Of a stretch of DNA of 64,000 nt, positions 1 through 9,483 are shown in pieces. The notes below the pieces were generated by a model. It saw nothing but the letters and a program-made list of their open reading frames with translations, was not told the origin of the DNA and did no database searches. Position numbers and translations under genes: made by a program. How positions within the stretch are numbered: position 1 is the stretch's first letter; each line of letters opens with the position of its first letter. The DNA is from Alteromonas_F sp964429915 (GTDB lineage Bacteria > Pseudomonadota > Gammaproteobacteria > Enterobacterales > Alteromonadaceae). The stretch spans positions 62,001 through 126,000 of the forward strand of contig CAYSDZ010000002.1 in NCBI GenBank assembly GCA_964429915.1, written 5' to 3'.

Positions 1-1071
1 GCTGAGCAATTAGACGTGAGTGAGGTTGATGCACGACTCAGCGACTACTCGCTAGAGGGTAGAGTGAGCGATGATGCCTTTATAAAAGGGAAAGCAAGCG
101 TATCTACTGAAGCGTTACTGAAAACAGGCAAGTTTTCTGAACAAGACATAATGTGCGATTACGTTAACCATGTTTTGAGCTACATTGATGTTTCTCAACT
201 TAAACCACTAAAGATAGTGGTGAATGCGGGTAATGGAGCGGCAGGGCCGGCACTTGACGCCATTGAAAGCGCGTTTACCGCGGCACAGGTTCCTATCACG
301 TTTATTAAAGTACACCATCAACCCGACGGGACGTTCCCGAATGGTATCCCCAATCCTTTATTACCAGAAAATCGTTCTGATACAGCTGATGCCGTCAAAG
401 CCTCTGGTGCTGATTTTGGCATTGCTTGGGATGGTGATTACGATAGATGCTTTTTGTTTGACGCATCGGGTAACTTTATTGAGGGCTACTATATTGTAGG
501 GCTTCTTGCGGAAGCATTTTTAACAAAAGACGCAAATAATAGAATTATTTATGATCCGCGAGTGTACTGGAATACGGAAGATATCATTTCTGAATGTAAA
601 GGCACGCCAATCAAAAGCAAAACGGGGCATGCTTTTATCAAGGAAAGAATGCGAAAAGAAGATGCCATTTATGGTGGTGAAATGAGTGCTCACCATTATT
701 TTAGAGATTTTGCTTATTGTGATTCAGGTATGATCCCTTGGTTATTAGTCGCAGAACTGTTGTCTCAATCCTCGCTGACACTGGCTGAAATGGTTGAGTC
801 TCGTATCCAAAAATTTCCTTCTTCAGGTGAAATTAATAGCAAGTTAAAGGATGCTGATGCCGCTTTAGCGCGTGTGTTGAACGCCTATGAAAAAGAGGCC
901 GAAGAACGCGATGACACGGATGGAATTGGTCTCTCGTTCGGAGATTGGCGTTTTAATCTTAGAAAATCAAACACTGAACCTGTGATTCGACTGAATGTGG
1001 AAAGCAAAGTAAACATCAGGTTAATGGAGCAAAAAACTGCTGAGTTGTTGGCATTGATACGCGATGAATAA
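1..1071 (+). CDS. Phosphomannomutase/phosphoglucomutase, 5' end missing (window edge)
   Basis: The frame is open from base 1 to the stop at 1069-1071 (356 codons visible), so the true start lies before the window; the GTG at 16 is internal. The product belongs to the alpha-D-phosphohexomutase family of the ManB/CpsG type, which interconverts mannose-6-P and mannose-1-P for GDP-mannose and polysaccharide synthesis. The metal-binding loop is seen as WDGDYDRCF near residue 140, the sugar-specificity loop as GGEMSAHHYFRD near residue 220, and the C-terminal phosphate-binding motif as RKSNTEPVIRLNVES near residue 320. About 100 N-terminal residues with the catalytic phosphoserine are outside the window. 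Choosing phosphomannomutase rather than phosphoglucomutase rests on overall resemblance to CpsG. Confidence 0.88.
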   Translation, partial: AEQLDVSEVDARLSDYSLEGRVSDDAFIKGKASVSTEALLKTGKFSEQDIMCDYVNHVLSYIDVSQLKPLKIVVNAGNGAAGPALDAIESAFTAAQVPITFIKVHHQPDGTFPNGIPNPLLPENRSDTADAVKASGADFGIAWDGDYDRCFLFDASGNFIEGYYIVGLLAEAFLTKDANNRIIYDPRVYWNTEDIISECKGTPIKSKTGHAFIKERMRKEDAIYGGEMSAHHYFRDFAYCDSGMIPWLLVAELLSQSSLTLAEMVESRIQKFPSSGEINSKLKDADAALARVLNAYEKEAEERDDTDGIGLSFGDWRFNLRKSNTEPVIRLNVESKVNIRLMEQKTAELLALIRDE

Positions 1072-1075
1072 AAGA

Positions 1076-1504
1076 CTAACCCTGTGCGGTGATCATCCAT
1101 GCGTGAGACAATACAACGCCTGTCGTGAGCATCATTCTGAGTTTGGTGTACCAAATAACGGTGTCTTTGGGCAGCGTTAATACTTGTTTATCGTAAATCA
1201 TTAGCAGTAAAAAGCCTAAAGACAAAACGCCTAACGACAAAACAGACGGAATAACAAACAATGCAAGCCAAGCAAGGATGCTGGGAAGCATAGCAACAAA
1301 AATTTGATGTCCTTTTCGTTTTGAGCAAATTGCATCGTACCAGTGTGGTCCTCCTAAAAAGGAAAGGATCACTGCGCTGTAAGCACGAAAACCTTCTAAT
1401 GCGGTGTACCAATCAATAATCTCAGTGGTTGCAAGCAAAGGTAAACCTAGAAAAGGGACAAGTCCTGCACTTCCCAAATACCATGCTGTGTTTTTATTTA
1501 CCAT
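1076..1504 (-). CDS. DUF3429 family inner-membrane protein
   Basis: A 142-residue, very hydrophobic protein with about four predicted membrane segments (around residues 8-25, 38-55, 70-100 and 120-138). The pattern GLVPFLGLP near the N terminus and FLGGPHWYDA in the second segment fit the DUF3429 family of small membrane proteins of unknown function. It is convergent with the phosphomannomutase gene, with only four bases between the two stop codons. A strong hairpin separates it from gltA upstream, so it is probably transcribed on its own. No function can be assigned from sequence. Confidence 0.75.
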   Translation of the reverse strand: MVNKNTAWYLGSAGLVPFLGLPLLATTEIIDWYTALEGFRAYSAVILSFLGGPHWYDAICSKRKGHQIFVAMLPSILAWLALFVIPSVLSLGVLSLGFLLLMIYDKQVLTLPKDTVIWYTKLRMMLTTGVVLSHAWMITAQG

Positions 1505-1530
1505 GTTGTATATCCGAACCGATTCTAGAT

Positions 1531-1562
1531 AAAAAAATAGCGCCTGTAGGCGCTATTTTTTA
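1531..1562 (-). terminator. Intrinsic terminator downstream of gltA
   Basis: The arms TAGCGCC and GGCGCTA flank a TGTA loop, with A-runs on one side and T-runs on the other. It lies 12 bases after the gltA stop in the minus direction and reads as hairpin plus U-tract on that strand. The symmetrical A/T flanks would let it work both ways. Confidence 0.85.
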
Positions 1563-1573
1563 GATGTTTATAG

Positions 1574-2854
1574 CTACTTTTTGATAGGCGAATATTTACG
1601 CTTATCGTGACCCGTGTAAAGTTGGCGTGGTCTACCAATTTTTTGGCCTGGTTGGCTTAACATTTCATGCCAATGCGAAATCCAGCCAACGGTACGCGAA
1701 AGTGCAAAAATACACGTAAACATGTTGGTAGGAATGCCAATAGCTTTAAGGATGATACCCGAATAGAAATCGACATTAGGGAACAGTTTTTTCTCTGCAA
1801 AATAAGCGTCTTCAAGTGCAATGCGTTCAAGTTCCATTGCCACGTCAAGGAGCGGATCATTTATTTTAAGCTCTTGAAGCACTTCGTGACAGCTCTCGCG
1901 CATTACGGTTGCTCGTGGGTCGTGGTTTTTATAAACACGGTGACCAAAACCCATCAAACGGAACGGGTCGCTTTTGTCTTTCGCTTTAGCGATAAACTCA
2001 GGAATACGGTCGACTGAGCCGATTTCTTCAAGCATATTAAGACAAGCTTCGTTCGCTCCACCATGCGCAGGACCCCAAAGCGATGCTACCCCTGCCGCGA
2101 TACAGGCGTATGGATTGGCACCCGAAGAACCGGCAAGCCTAACTGTTGAAGTAGAAGCATTTTGCTCATGATCGGCGTGCAAGGTGAAAATACGATCCAT
2201 TGCGCGAGAAACCGCAGGGCTTATTTTATAATCTTCAGCTGGAACCGAAAACATCATGTTTAAGAAATTCTCTGCATAAGACAAGTCGTTACGCGGATAA
2301 ACAAATGGCTGCCCCACGTTGTACTTGTAGCACATCGCAACCAATGTTGGCATTTTTGCGATTAATCTGTGAGCACTTCTAAGCCGTTGTTCTTCATTAG
2401 ACACATCTAAATCGCTGTGATAGAACGAAGACATCGCACCCACTGTACCGCAAAGCATTGCCATGGGGTGTGCATCGTTCCTAAACCCGTGAAAGAACAT
2501 GTTGATTTGTTCTTGCACCATCGTATGTCGAGTGATGGTTTCTTTGAATTCTTGATATTGCTGTTCATTGGGCGCTTCACCGTGAAGTAGCATATGGCAA
2601 ACTTCAAGGTAGTCGGCGTCTCTTGCTAGCTCCTCAATGGGATAACCTCTGTGCAAAAGAATACCTTTCGCTCCATCTATGTATGTTATTGAAGATTCGC
2701 ACGAGCCTGTGGCCATGAAACCAGGGTCGTACGTAAAATAGCCACTTGCACCCAGACTGCGAACGTCGATAACATCGTGACCGGCTGTACCGGATAGAAC
2801 AGGTAACTCTACTTCTTTATCACCGACTTTAAGAATGGCTTTTTGATCTGCCAT
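1574..2854 (-). CDS. gltA: Citrate synthase (type II, hexameric class)
   Basis: 426 residues, the usual length for the gram-negative enzyme. It condenses oxaloacetate and acetyl-CoA to citrate in the cytoplasm. Catalytic residues are visible: the histidine in WGPAHGGANEA, the histidine in GFGHRVYKNHDPR and the aspartate in FPNVDFYSG. The N-terminal extension before the core (residues 1-50) is typical of NADH-sensitive enzymes. It is divergent from sdhCDAB across a 412-base regulatory gap, the same arrangement as in Escherichia coli. The ATG is preceded by a GGAG-like Shine-Dalgarno on the minus strand. Confidence 0.98.
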   Translation of the reverse strand: MADQKAILKVGDKEVELPVLSGTAGHDVIDVRSLGASGYFTYDPGFMATGSCESSITYIDGAKGILLHRGYPIEELARDADYLEVCHMLLHGEAPNEQQYQEFKETITRHTMVQEQINMFFHGFRNDAHPMAMLCGTVGAMSSFYHSDLDVSNEEQRLRSAHRLIAKMPTLVAMCYKYNVGQPFVYPRNDLSYAENFLNMMFSVPAEDYKISPAVSRAMDRIFTLHADHEQNASTSTVRLAGSSGANPYACIAAGVASLWGPAHGGANEACLNMLEEIGSVDRIPEFIAKAKDKSDPFRLMGFGHRVYKNHDPRATVMRESCHEVLQELKINDPLLDVAMELERIALEDAYFAEKKLFPNVDFYSGIILKAIGIPTNMFTCIFALSRTVGWISHWHEMLSQPGQKIGRPRQLYTGHDKRKYSPIKK

Positions 2855-3086
2855 AAAGGCTCTCCTCAGGAACGGTTTTTATTGCTTTGAAAATGACGTG
2901 TGGACACTTTCTGTAAGAAAAGTGCCGTAGTTGTACTTATTCTGCACCTTAAAGTCAATTTTAATGCGTTGTTGTTTAATAAGTATTCGTTATATATCAA
3001 GCAAAAGTCATCGAAATCGAACCTTTATACGTAGTCTTTTGTGTATTGGTTTTTACATATTGACAATATCTCCATTTTACAAAAAA

Positions 3087-3115
3087 TTGTATTTGTATTA
3101 GTGGGTATATATACT
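3087..3115 (+). promoter_or_regulatory. Candidate sigma70 promoter for sdhCDAB in the gltA-sdhC intergenic region
   Basis: The 412-base gap 2855-3266 has no gene and must hold the divergent gltA and sdh promoters. The best plus-strand match is TTGTAT (3087-3092), a 17-base spacer and TATACT (3110-3115), about 150 bases before sdhC. A TTGACA at 3060-3065 has no good -10 at normal spacing. The region is AT-rich and I see no clear operator in it. Confidence 0.4.
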
Positions 3116-3266
3116 TGCGAGCGACATTTTAAGGTTTAGGTTAAGGGCCATAACTGAAGCTTAAAATAAAAAATCAAATAATAAAAAGCAGGACGCACTC
3201 TTAACAACACATTGCATAGTAAAGCGCACTAGCGTTTGATATGCAGATTAAAACAGGCATCTTAGT

Positions 3267-3641
3267 GTGAAAAAGCAAAGACCCGTTAATTTAGAACTTA
3301 ACACCATCAAGTTTCCGCCAACCGCTATTTCGTCCATTTTGCACAGGGCAACGGGTGTTGCCATGTTCATAGCGCTTATGTTCGCTTTGTGGGCGTGGGC
3401 CGTCTCTTTATCTTCGCCTGACGGTTTTGATTTAGTGGCAACTGTTATGGATGGAGTGATAGGAAATATCATTACCATTGGTACAGTCTCTTTGATTACC
3501 TACCACATGTTGGCGGGTATTCGTCACGTCATTATGGATATGGGATATTGGGAAGAGTTAGAATCTGGAAATAACAGTGCAAAAGCCACGATAGCGTTGT
3601 GGATTGTACTGACTATCGTGGAGGCAGTAGTCATATGGTAA
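3267..3641 (+). CDS. sdhC: Succinate dehydrogenase cytochrome b556 membrane anchor
   Basis: 124 residues with three membrane helices. SSILHRATGV near residue 30 carries the Ser and Arg of the ubiquinone site, and ITYHMLAGIRH near residue 85 carries the haem b histidine. With SdhD it anchors complex II in the inner membrane and passes electrons to quinone. It is first in the sdhCDAB operon and overlaps sdhD by seven bases. The start codon appears to be GTG at 3267, giving the typical family N terminus KKQRPVNLEL. Confidence 0.95.
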   Translation: MKKQRPVNLELNTIKFPPTAISSILHRATGVAMFIALMFALWAWAVSLSSPDGFDLVATVMDGVIGNIITIGTVSLITYHMLAGIRHVIMDMGYWEELESGNNSAKATIALWIVLTIVEAVVIW

Positions 3642-3982
3642 CAAATCAAGCAAGTATTAAACGAGATGGTGTTCAGGACTTCGTGTCTACACGCGCCACA
3701 GCAGCTATTATCGCTGCGTATACACTATTCTTAGCGTGGTTTTTTATTACCACTGACAGTATTACTTATGCGGTTTGGTCTGGGTTGTTTTCACATATAG
3801 CCATGAAAGTTTTTACACTTGCAGCGCTTGTTGCAGTAATGATTCACACCCGTATAGGGCTATGGCAAGTGTTTACTGATTATATCAAAGCGCCAGGTTT
3901 ACGCGCCATTTTACAATATGCAGTGAACATTATCGGATTTGTATACGTAGCTGTAGGGCTATTTGTATTGTGGGGAGTGTAG
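3635..3982 (+). CDS. sdhD: Succinate dehydrogenase hydrophobic membrane anchor
   Basis: 115 residues from the ATG at 3635, the same length as E. coli SdhD; an in-frame start at 3599 would run deep into sdhC and is rejected. Three membrane helices are visible. The haem-ligand region appears in the second helix (HIAMKVFTLAALVAVMIHTRIGLWQV), followed by the conserved aspartate of VFTDYIK. It pairs with SdhC to hold haem b and the quinone. The start overlaps the sdhC stop (ATGGTAA), so the two are probably translationally coupled. Confidence 0.93.
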   Translation: MVTNQASIKRDGVQDFVSTRATAAIIAAYTLFLAWFFITTDSITYAVWSGLFSHIAMKVFTLAALVAVMIHTRIGLWQVFTDYIKAPGLRAILQYAVNIIGFVYVAVGLFVLWGV

Positions 3983-3983
3983 T

Positions 3984-5753
3984 ATGAGTTTACCAGTTCA
4001 TGAATTTGATGCAGTTGTTATTGGCGCGGGTGGCGCCGGTATGCGAGCTGCTTTACAGGTGTCACAAAGCGGAAAATCGTGCGCTTTACTTTCAAAAGTG
4101 TTCCCAACACGGTCACACACAGTCTCTGCGCAGGGCGGAATTACTGTTGCGTTAGGTAACGCACACGAAGATAACTGGGAATGGCACATGTACGATACCG
4201 TTAAAGGGTCTGATTACATTGGTGACCAAGACGCCATTGAGTACATGTGTAAAACGGGTCCAGAAGCCATTATAGAAATGGAAAACATGGGACTGCCATT
4301 TTCGCGATTTGAAAATGGGAAGGTATATCAACGTCCTTTTGGCGGACAATCAAAGAATTTTGGCGGTGAACAAGGTGCGAGAACAGCTGCTGCTGCCGAT
4401 CGAACGGGTCACGCATTGTTGCATTTGCTTTATCAGCAAAACGTAAAAAACAAAACAAAAGTTTTTAGTGAGTGGTACGCATTAGATTTGGTTAAGAACC
4501 AAGACGGTGACGTTGTAGGTTGTACCGCAATCGATATCGAAAGTGGCGAAGTCGTTTACTTCAAGTCTAAAGCCGTTGTGTTAGCGACGGGCGGCGCTGG
4601 CCGTATTTATGCTTCAACGACAAATGCCCACATAAACACAGGTGACGGGGTAGGCATGGCACTACGCGCAGGCGTCCCTGTGCAAGATATGGAAATGTGG
4701 CAATTCCACCCAACAGGCATAGCCGGAGCGGGTACTTTGGTTACAGAAGGTTGTCGTGGAGAAGGCGGGTATTTGCTGAATAAAGACGGCGAACGCTTCA
4801 TGGAGCGCTATGCCCCTAATGCAAAAGATCTTGCTGGTCGTGATGTTGTTGCTCGTTCTATGATGACTGAGATCAGAGAGGGGCGAGGCTGCGAAGGTCC
4901 TTGGGGAACGCATATAAAACTTAAACTTGACCATTTAGGTAAAGACGTTCTTGAGTCTCGTCTACCGGGAATTCTTGAGTTATCTCGCACTTTTGCCCAC
5001 GTTGACCCTGTGAAAGAGCCAATTCCAGTTATTCCTACCTGCCATTATATGATGGGCGGTATTCCCACCAACGTGGATGGTCAGTGTTTATCTGTGGATG
5101 CAGAGGGTAAAGAAGCCCCTATTAAAGGCTTGTTTGCATGCGGCGAGATTGCGTGCGTATCTGTTCATGGCGCGAATCGATTAGGCGGTAACTCATTACT
5201 CGACCTAGTCGTGTTTGGTCGAGCTACTGGGCTGCATTTAGGAAAAGCACTAGACGATATCAGTTCGAGAGAGGCTGCGTCTTCTGACATAGATGAAGCA
5301 ATGGCGAGATTTAATCGCTGGGAAAGCTCAGAAAAAGGAAAAGGCGAAGATCCGGTTCAAATCAAGAAAGACCTTCAAGAGTGCATGCAGCTCAACTTCT
5401 CGGTTTTCCGTGAAGGTGAAGCCATGGCGCAAGGCCTGAAAGAGCTAGGTGAAATAAGAGAGCGACTTAAAAATGCACGCCTAGACGATAAAAGTAGTGA
5501 TTTCAATACCATGCGTATTGAGTGTTTAGAGTTAGATAACTTAATGGAAACGGCATACAGCACGGCTGTGTCAGCCAATTTCCGTACGGAAAGTCGAGGA
5601 GCGCATAGTCGATTCGATTGTCCGGACAGAGACGATGAAAATTGGTTGTGTCACTCAATTTATCGTCCTCAATCAGAGCAGATGCGAAAGCGTGACGTAA
5701 ATATGGCGCCTAAGTTGCGCGAAGCCTTTCCACCTAAAGTTAGAACTTATTAA
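3984..5753 (+). CDS. sdhA: Succinate dehydrogenase flavoprotein subunit
   Basis: 589 residues from the ATG at 3984, one base after the sdhD stop. Oxidises succinate to fumarate at covalently bound FAD. The dinucleotide-binding motif GAGGAGMRAAL is at residues 16-26, the FAD-linking histidine lies in TRSHTVSAQGG near residue 45, the substrate loop includes HPTGIAGAGTLVTEGCRGEGG, and the catalytic arginine region is GANRLGGNSLLDLVVFGR. Length and motifs match the enterobacterial enzyme. The longer frame starting at 3963 overlaps sdhD and is not needed. Confidence 0.97.
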   Translation: MSLPVHEFDAVVIGAGGAGMRAALQVSQSGKSCALLSKVFPTRSHTVSAQGGITVALGNAHEDNWEWHMYDTVKGSDYIGDQDAIEYMCKTGPEAIIEMENMGLPFSRFENGKVYQRPFGGQSKNFGGEQGARTAAAADRTGHALLHLLYQQNVKNKTKVFSEWYALDLVKNQDGDVVGCTAIDIESGEVVYFKSKAVVLATGGAGRIYASTTNAHINTGDGVGMALRAGVPVQDMEMWQFHPTGIAGAGTLVTEGCRGEGGYLLNKDGERFMERYAPNAKDLAGRDVVARSMMTEIREGRGCEGPWGTHIKLKLDHLGKDVLESRLPGILELSRTFAHVDPVKEPIPVIPTCHYMMGGIPTNVDGQCLSVDAEGKEAPIKGLFACGEIACVSVHGANRLGGNSLLDLVVFGRATGLHLGKALDDISSREAASSDIDEAMARFNRWESSEKGKGEDPVQIKKDLQECMQLNFSVFREGEAMAQGLKELGEIRERLKNARLDDKSSDFNTMRIECLELDNLMETAYSTAVSANFRTESRGAHSRFDCPDRDDENWLCHSIYRPQSEQMRKRDVNMAPKLREAFPPKVRTY

Positions 5754-5765
5754 GGAGTAGCGAAA

Positions 5766-6476
5766 ATGCAATTGACGTTTTCTGTTTATCGTTACAACCC
5801 AGAAGTAGACAATGCCCCTCGTATGCAGGAATATAGCTTAGAGGCAGAAGAAGGGCAGGATATGATGGTTCTTGATGCGCTATTAGCACTGAAAGAACAA
5901 GATCCTACCTTATCATTCCGTCGCTCATGCCGAGAAGGGGTATGCGGTTCAGACGGTATGAATATGAATGGCAAAAATGGTTTAGCTTGTATTACGCCAT
6001 TATCATCTTTAGGCAAGGGTAAAATTGTGATTAGACCTCTGCCTGGTTTGCCGGTAGTAAGAGACTTGTGTGTGGATATGACTCAGTTCTACACGCAGTA
6101 CGAGAAAATTAAACCGTTTCTTATTAACGATGGTAAGCAACCGCCAGCAAGAGAGCATTTGCAGTCTCCTGAGGAGAGGGCGAAGCTAGACGGTTTGTAT
6201 GAGTGTATCTTATGCGCATGCTGTTCCACGTCTTGCCCTTCATTTTGGTGGAATCCTGATAAATTTATCGGCCCAGCAGGTTTATTGCATGCATATCGTT
6301 TTCTTATAGATAGCAGGGATACAGCGACCGATGATAGGCTCAACGATTTAGACGATGCGTTTAGTGTATTCCGTTGTCACAGCATTATGAATTGTGTCAG
6401 CGTATGTCCTAAAGGCCTGAATCCTACAAAAGCGATTGGACATATCAAATCTATGTTGCTTCAAAGAGCGGTTTAA
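5766..6476 (+). CDS. sdhB: Succinate dehydrogenase iron-sulfur subunit
   Basis: 236 residues. All three cluster motifs are present: the [2Fe-2S] cysteines in SCREGVCGSDG plus a distal Cys, the [4Fe-4S] set in CILCACCSTSCP, and the [3Fe-4S] set in CHSIMNCVSVCPKGLNP. It carries electrons from FAD in SdhA to the quinone site in SdhCD. AAGGAG lies upstream of the ATG, 12 bases after sdhA. It ends the sdh operon, followed by a terminator hairpin. Confidence 0.97.
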   Translation: MQLTFSVYRYNPEVDNAPRMQEYSLEAEEGQDMMVLDALLALKEQDPTLSFRRSCREGVCGSDGMNMNGKNGLACITPLSSLGKGKIVIRPLPGLPVVRDLCVDMTQFYTQYEKIKPFLINDGKQPPAREHLQSPEERAKLDGLYECILCACCSTSCPSFWWNPDKFIGPAGLLHAYRFLIDSRDTATDDRLNDLDDAFSVFRCHSIMNCVSVCPKGLNPTKAIGHIKSMLLQRAV

Positions 6477-6516
6477 CATTGTTTGCCTTAAAGGTTTACA
6501 ATTAGTTAACCATTTG

Positions 6517-6550
6517 AATGGCTGTCTGAATAAGATGGCCATTTTTTTAT
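6517..6550 (+). terminator. Intrinsic terminator between sdhB and sucA
   Basis: An 11-pair stem with two G-U pairs (AATGGCTGTCT against AGATGGCCATT), a five-base loop and a run of seven T. It implies that sdhCDAB can end here and that sucAB has its own promoter or depends on read-through. Confidence 0.75.
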
Positions 6551-6651
6551 TAAAAATGTAAAAAAACTTCATAAATTAGGTTGGGTTAGAGGGCAAGTCG
6601 AGGGTAAAATAAAAGGAATATCCTAATGTGTGAGCAGGTGAAGGCAAAATA

Positions 6652-9474
6652 ATGCAAGATAGCGTGATGAAAGCGTGGTGGGAGTCATCGCACATGGCCG
6701 GGGCGAATGCTCCGTACGTTGAAGAGATGTATGAAGCCTACCTAGATGACCCTTTAAGTGTTTCAGAAGAATGGCGTTTGGTGTTTGAACAGCTTCCAAC
6801 TGTAGATGGCGTATCCATCGACACTAACCATAGCCACATTCGCAACGAATTCAAAAAACTTGCCGCCTTAGGCCCTATGGCAAGAGCTAGTTCCAACTCC
6901 TCTTCATCGTCCCCAAATGTCTCCGATGCCAAACAAGTCAAAGTATTACAACTTATTAATGCGTATCGATTCAGAGGCCATCAACATGCAAATCTTGACC
7001 CTTTGGGGTTATGGCAACAAGAGCGAGTAAGAGATCTCGAATTATCGCATCATTCACTGTCTGAGGCAGATTACGACTCGGTGTTTAATGTAGGATCGTA
7101 TGCCAGTGGTGACGATTCCATGCCGTTAGGAAAGCTGTTTAAATCGCTAAACAGAACGTATTGCGGTTCTGTTGGTGCAGAATATATGCACATTACCGAT
7201 ACGGAGCAAAAACGCTGGCTACAAGACAAAATTGAATCAGTAGAAGCGCGACCTCAAATCGAAAAAGCGCAAAAAGTGGCTATATTAAAAGGGTTAATAG
7301 CTGCTGATGGCATGGAAAAGTATTTAGGTGCTAAATTTCCTGGCGCTAAGCGTTTTTCCTTGGAAGGAGGCGATGCGCTCATTCCAATGTTGAAAGGGCT
7401 AATTCATGAAGCTGGAAGCGCGGGAGCCAAAGAAGTTGTTGTAGGTATGGCACACCGTGGAAGACTCAATGTGTTGGTTAATGTTTTGGGTAAAAATCCA
7501 TCGGTTTTATTTGATGAGTTTTCGGGTAAGCATGACGAATCTTTGGGTGCTGGAGACGTTAAATATCACGCAGGATACTCGTCAGATTTCGCAACGGCGG
7601 GTGGAAACGTTCATTTAGCACTAGCATTTAACCCATCACATTTAGAAATAGTGAACCCAGTTGTTATGGGTTCGGTGAGAGCTCGTCTTGTACGCAGAGG
7701 TTATGATAGTAATAAAGTGTTACCTATTACTATACACGGAGATTCAGCTATTGCGGGTCAAGGTGTAGTACAAGAAACGTTCAATATGTCTCAAACCAGA
7801 GGTTTTGCGGTTGGCGGAACGGTTCGTATAGTCATCAATAATCAAGTGGGTTTCACCACTTCAAAAACTGAAGATACGCGTTCCACTCAATATTGCACTG
7901 ACATCGCGAAAATGGTGCAAGCTCCGATTTTTCATGTCAATTCGGATGACCCTGAGGCTGTACTTTTTGTTACTAAACTTGCGTTAGAGTATCGAAACAA
8001 ATTCAAACGCGATGTTGTGATTGATTTAGTTTGTTATCGAAGACACGGTCACAATGAAGCTGATGAGCCCAATGCCACTCAGCCTTTGATGTATCAAAAA
8101 ATTAAGAAGCACCCCGTTCCTAAAACTATCTACGCTGATCAGCTCCAGTCAGAAGGTGTGCTCAGTGATTTAGAAGTCGGTAAGTATGTCGAAGAATATA
8201 GAGCTGCTCTTGACCACGGTGCGTGCGTAGTAGAAGAATGGCGTCCCATGACCGAGCATTCGGTTGATTGGCGGCCTTATTTAGGACATGACTGGGATAC
8301 TTCTTATGATGCCAGTATTAGTGTCGATAAGTTAAAAAAATTGGGTGAGAAACTTGTTTTTCATCCAAAGGATGTGAAACTTCAATCTCGCGTAAACAAG
8401 CTGTACCAAGATAGAACCGCTATGGTAAACGGTGAAAGGCCGCTTGATTGGGGAATGGCTGAAAACTTAGCTTACGCAAGTATCGTTGATGAGGGAAGAG
8501 ATATCCGCATTACTGGGCAAGATTCAGGGCGAGGAACGTTTTTCCACCGTCATGCGGTCATGCACAATCAAAAAGACGGCTCAACCTATATGCCGCTTCA
8601 AAATATCTCCGAGGAGCAGGGCGAGATAGAAATTTACGACTCAGTCTTATCCGAAGAAGCGGTCATGGCATTTGAGTATGGATTTGCGACTGCTGAGCCG
8701 GATTGTTTAACGATTTGGGAAGCACAGTTTGGTGATTTTGCTAACGGCGCGCAAGTAGTCTTTGATCAGTTCTTAAGCTCTGGTGAAGCAAAGTGGGGCC
8801 GTTTATGTGGATTGGCGGTTTTACTTCCTCACGGTTATGAGGGGCAAGGCCCTGAACATAGCTCTGCCAGACTTGAGCGGTTCTTGCAGCTATGCGCTGA
8901 TCACAACTGGCAAGTTTGTATTCCGAGTACCCCAGCGCAAGTGTTTAATATGCTACGCCGACAAATTGTACGGCCCATGCGTAAACCGTTAATTGTTATG
9001 TCTCCTAAGTCTCTTTTACGACACCCTTTAGCTGTGTCTTCTTTAGAAGAGCTATCAGAAGGGGTATTCCACAATGTCATCGACGAAATTGATGAGCTTG
9101 ACCCAAAACAGGTCAAGCGAGTGGTTATGTGCTCTGGTAAGGTGTATTACGATTTACTCGATCAACGCCGTAAGAGCGAGCAAACCGATGTTGCAATTAT
9201 TCGTTTAGAACAGCTTTATCCTTTCCCACAAGAAGAATGTGCAAAAGTGGTCGCTCAGTATGCACATGTTAAAGATTGGGTTTGGTGCCAAGAAGAGCCT
9301 CAGAATCAAGGTGCATGGTATTGTAGCCAACATCATTTCTGGCAAGCCATTCCTGATGGCGCTGTTTTATCCTATGCGGGTAGAGAGGCTTCAGCCTCAC
9401 CTGCTGTAGGTTATGTATCCGTTCACAATCAGCAGCAAAAATCGTTGATTGAAGACGCCCTCACAATTAAATAA
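6652..9474 (+). CDS. sucA: 2-oxoglutarate dehydrogenase E1 component
   Basis: 940 residues, thiamine-diphosphate dependent. It decarboxylates 2-oxoglutarate and succinylates the lipoyl arms of SucB. The N-terminal 40 residues match the E2-binding segment of SucA. GMAHRGRLNVL near residue 265, HGDSAIAGQGVVQETFNMS near residue 365 and the RRHGHNEADEP motif near residue 463 are family landmarks of the TPP and active-site region. It is followed nine bases later by sucB with an AAGGA site between. The E3 subunit gene (lpd) is not in the window. Confidence 0.97.
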   Translation: MQDSVMKAWWESSHMAGANAPYVEEMYEAYLDDPLSVSEEWRLVFEQLPTVDGVSIDTNHSHIRNEFKKLAALGPMARASSNSSSSSPNVSDAKQVKVLQLINAYRFRGHQHANLDPLGLWQQERVRDLELSHHSLSEADYDSVFNVGSYASGDDSMPLGKLFKSLNRTYCGSVGAEYMHITDTEQKRWLQDKIESVEARPQIEKAQKVAILKGLIAADGMEKYLGAKFPGAKRFSLEGGDALIPMLKGLIHEAGSAGAKEVVVGMAHRGRLNVLVNVLGKNPSVLFDEFSGKHDESLGAGDVKYHAGYSSDFATAGGNVHLALAFNPSHLEIVNPVVMGSVRARLVRRGYDSNKVLPITIHGDSAIAGQGVVQETFNMSQTRGFAVGGTVRIVINNQVGFTTSKTEDTRSTQYCTDIAKMVQAPIFHVNSDDPEAVLFVTKLALEYRNKFKRDVVIDLVCYRRHGHNEADEPNATQPLMYQKIKKHPVPKTIYADQLQSEGVLSDLEVGKYVEEYRAALDHGACVVEEWRPMTEHSVDWRPYLGHDWDTSYDASISVDKLKKLGEKLVFHPKDVKLQSRVNKLYQDRTAMVNGERPLDWGMAENLAYASIVDEGRDIRITGQDSGRGTFFHRHAVMHNQKDGSTYMPLQNISEEQGEIEIYDSVLSEEAVMAFEYGFATAEPDCLTIWEAQFGDFANGAQVVFDQFLSSGEAKWGRLCGLAVLLPHGYEGQGPEHSSARLERFLQLCADHNWQVCIPSTPAQVFNMLRRQIVRPMRKPLIVMSPKSLLRHPLAVSSLEELSEGVFHNVIDEIDELDPKQVKRVVMCSGKVYYDLLDQRRKSEQTDVAIIRLEQLYPFPQEECAKVVAQYAHVKDWVWCQEEPQNQGAWYCSQHHFWQAIPDGAVLSYAGREASASPAVGYVSVHNQQQKSLIEDALTIK

Positions 9475-9483
9475 GGAACAAAA

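Noticed and set aside
3060..3065. TTGACA as the sdh promoter -35 box
   Set aside because: No acceptable -10 at 16-18 bases; the TTGTAT-N17-TATACT pair downstream fits better.
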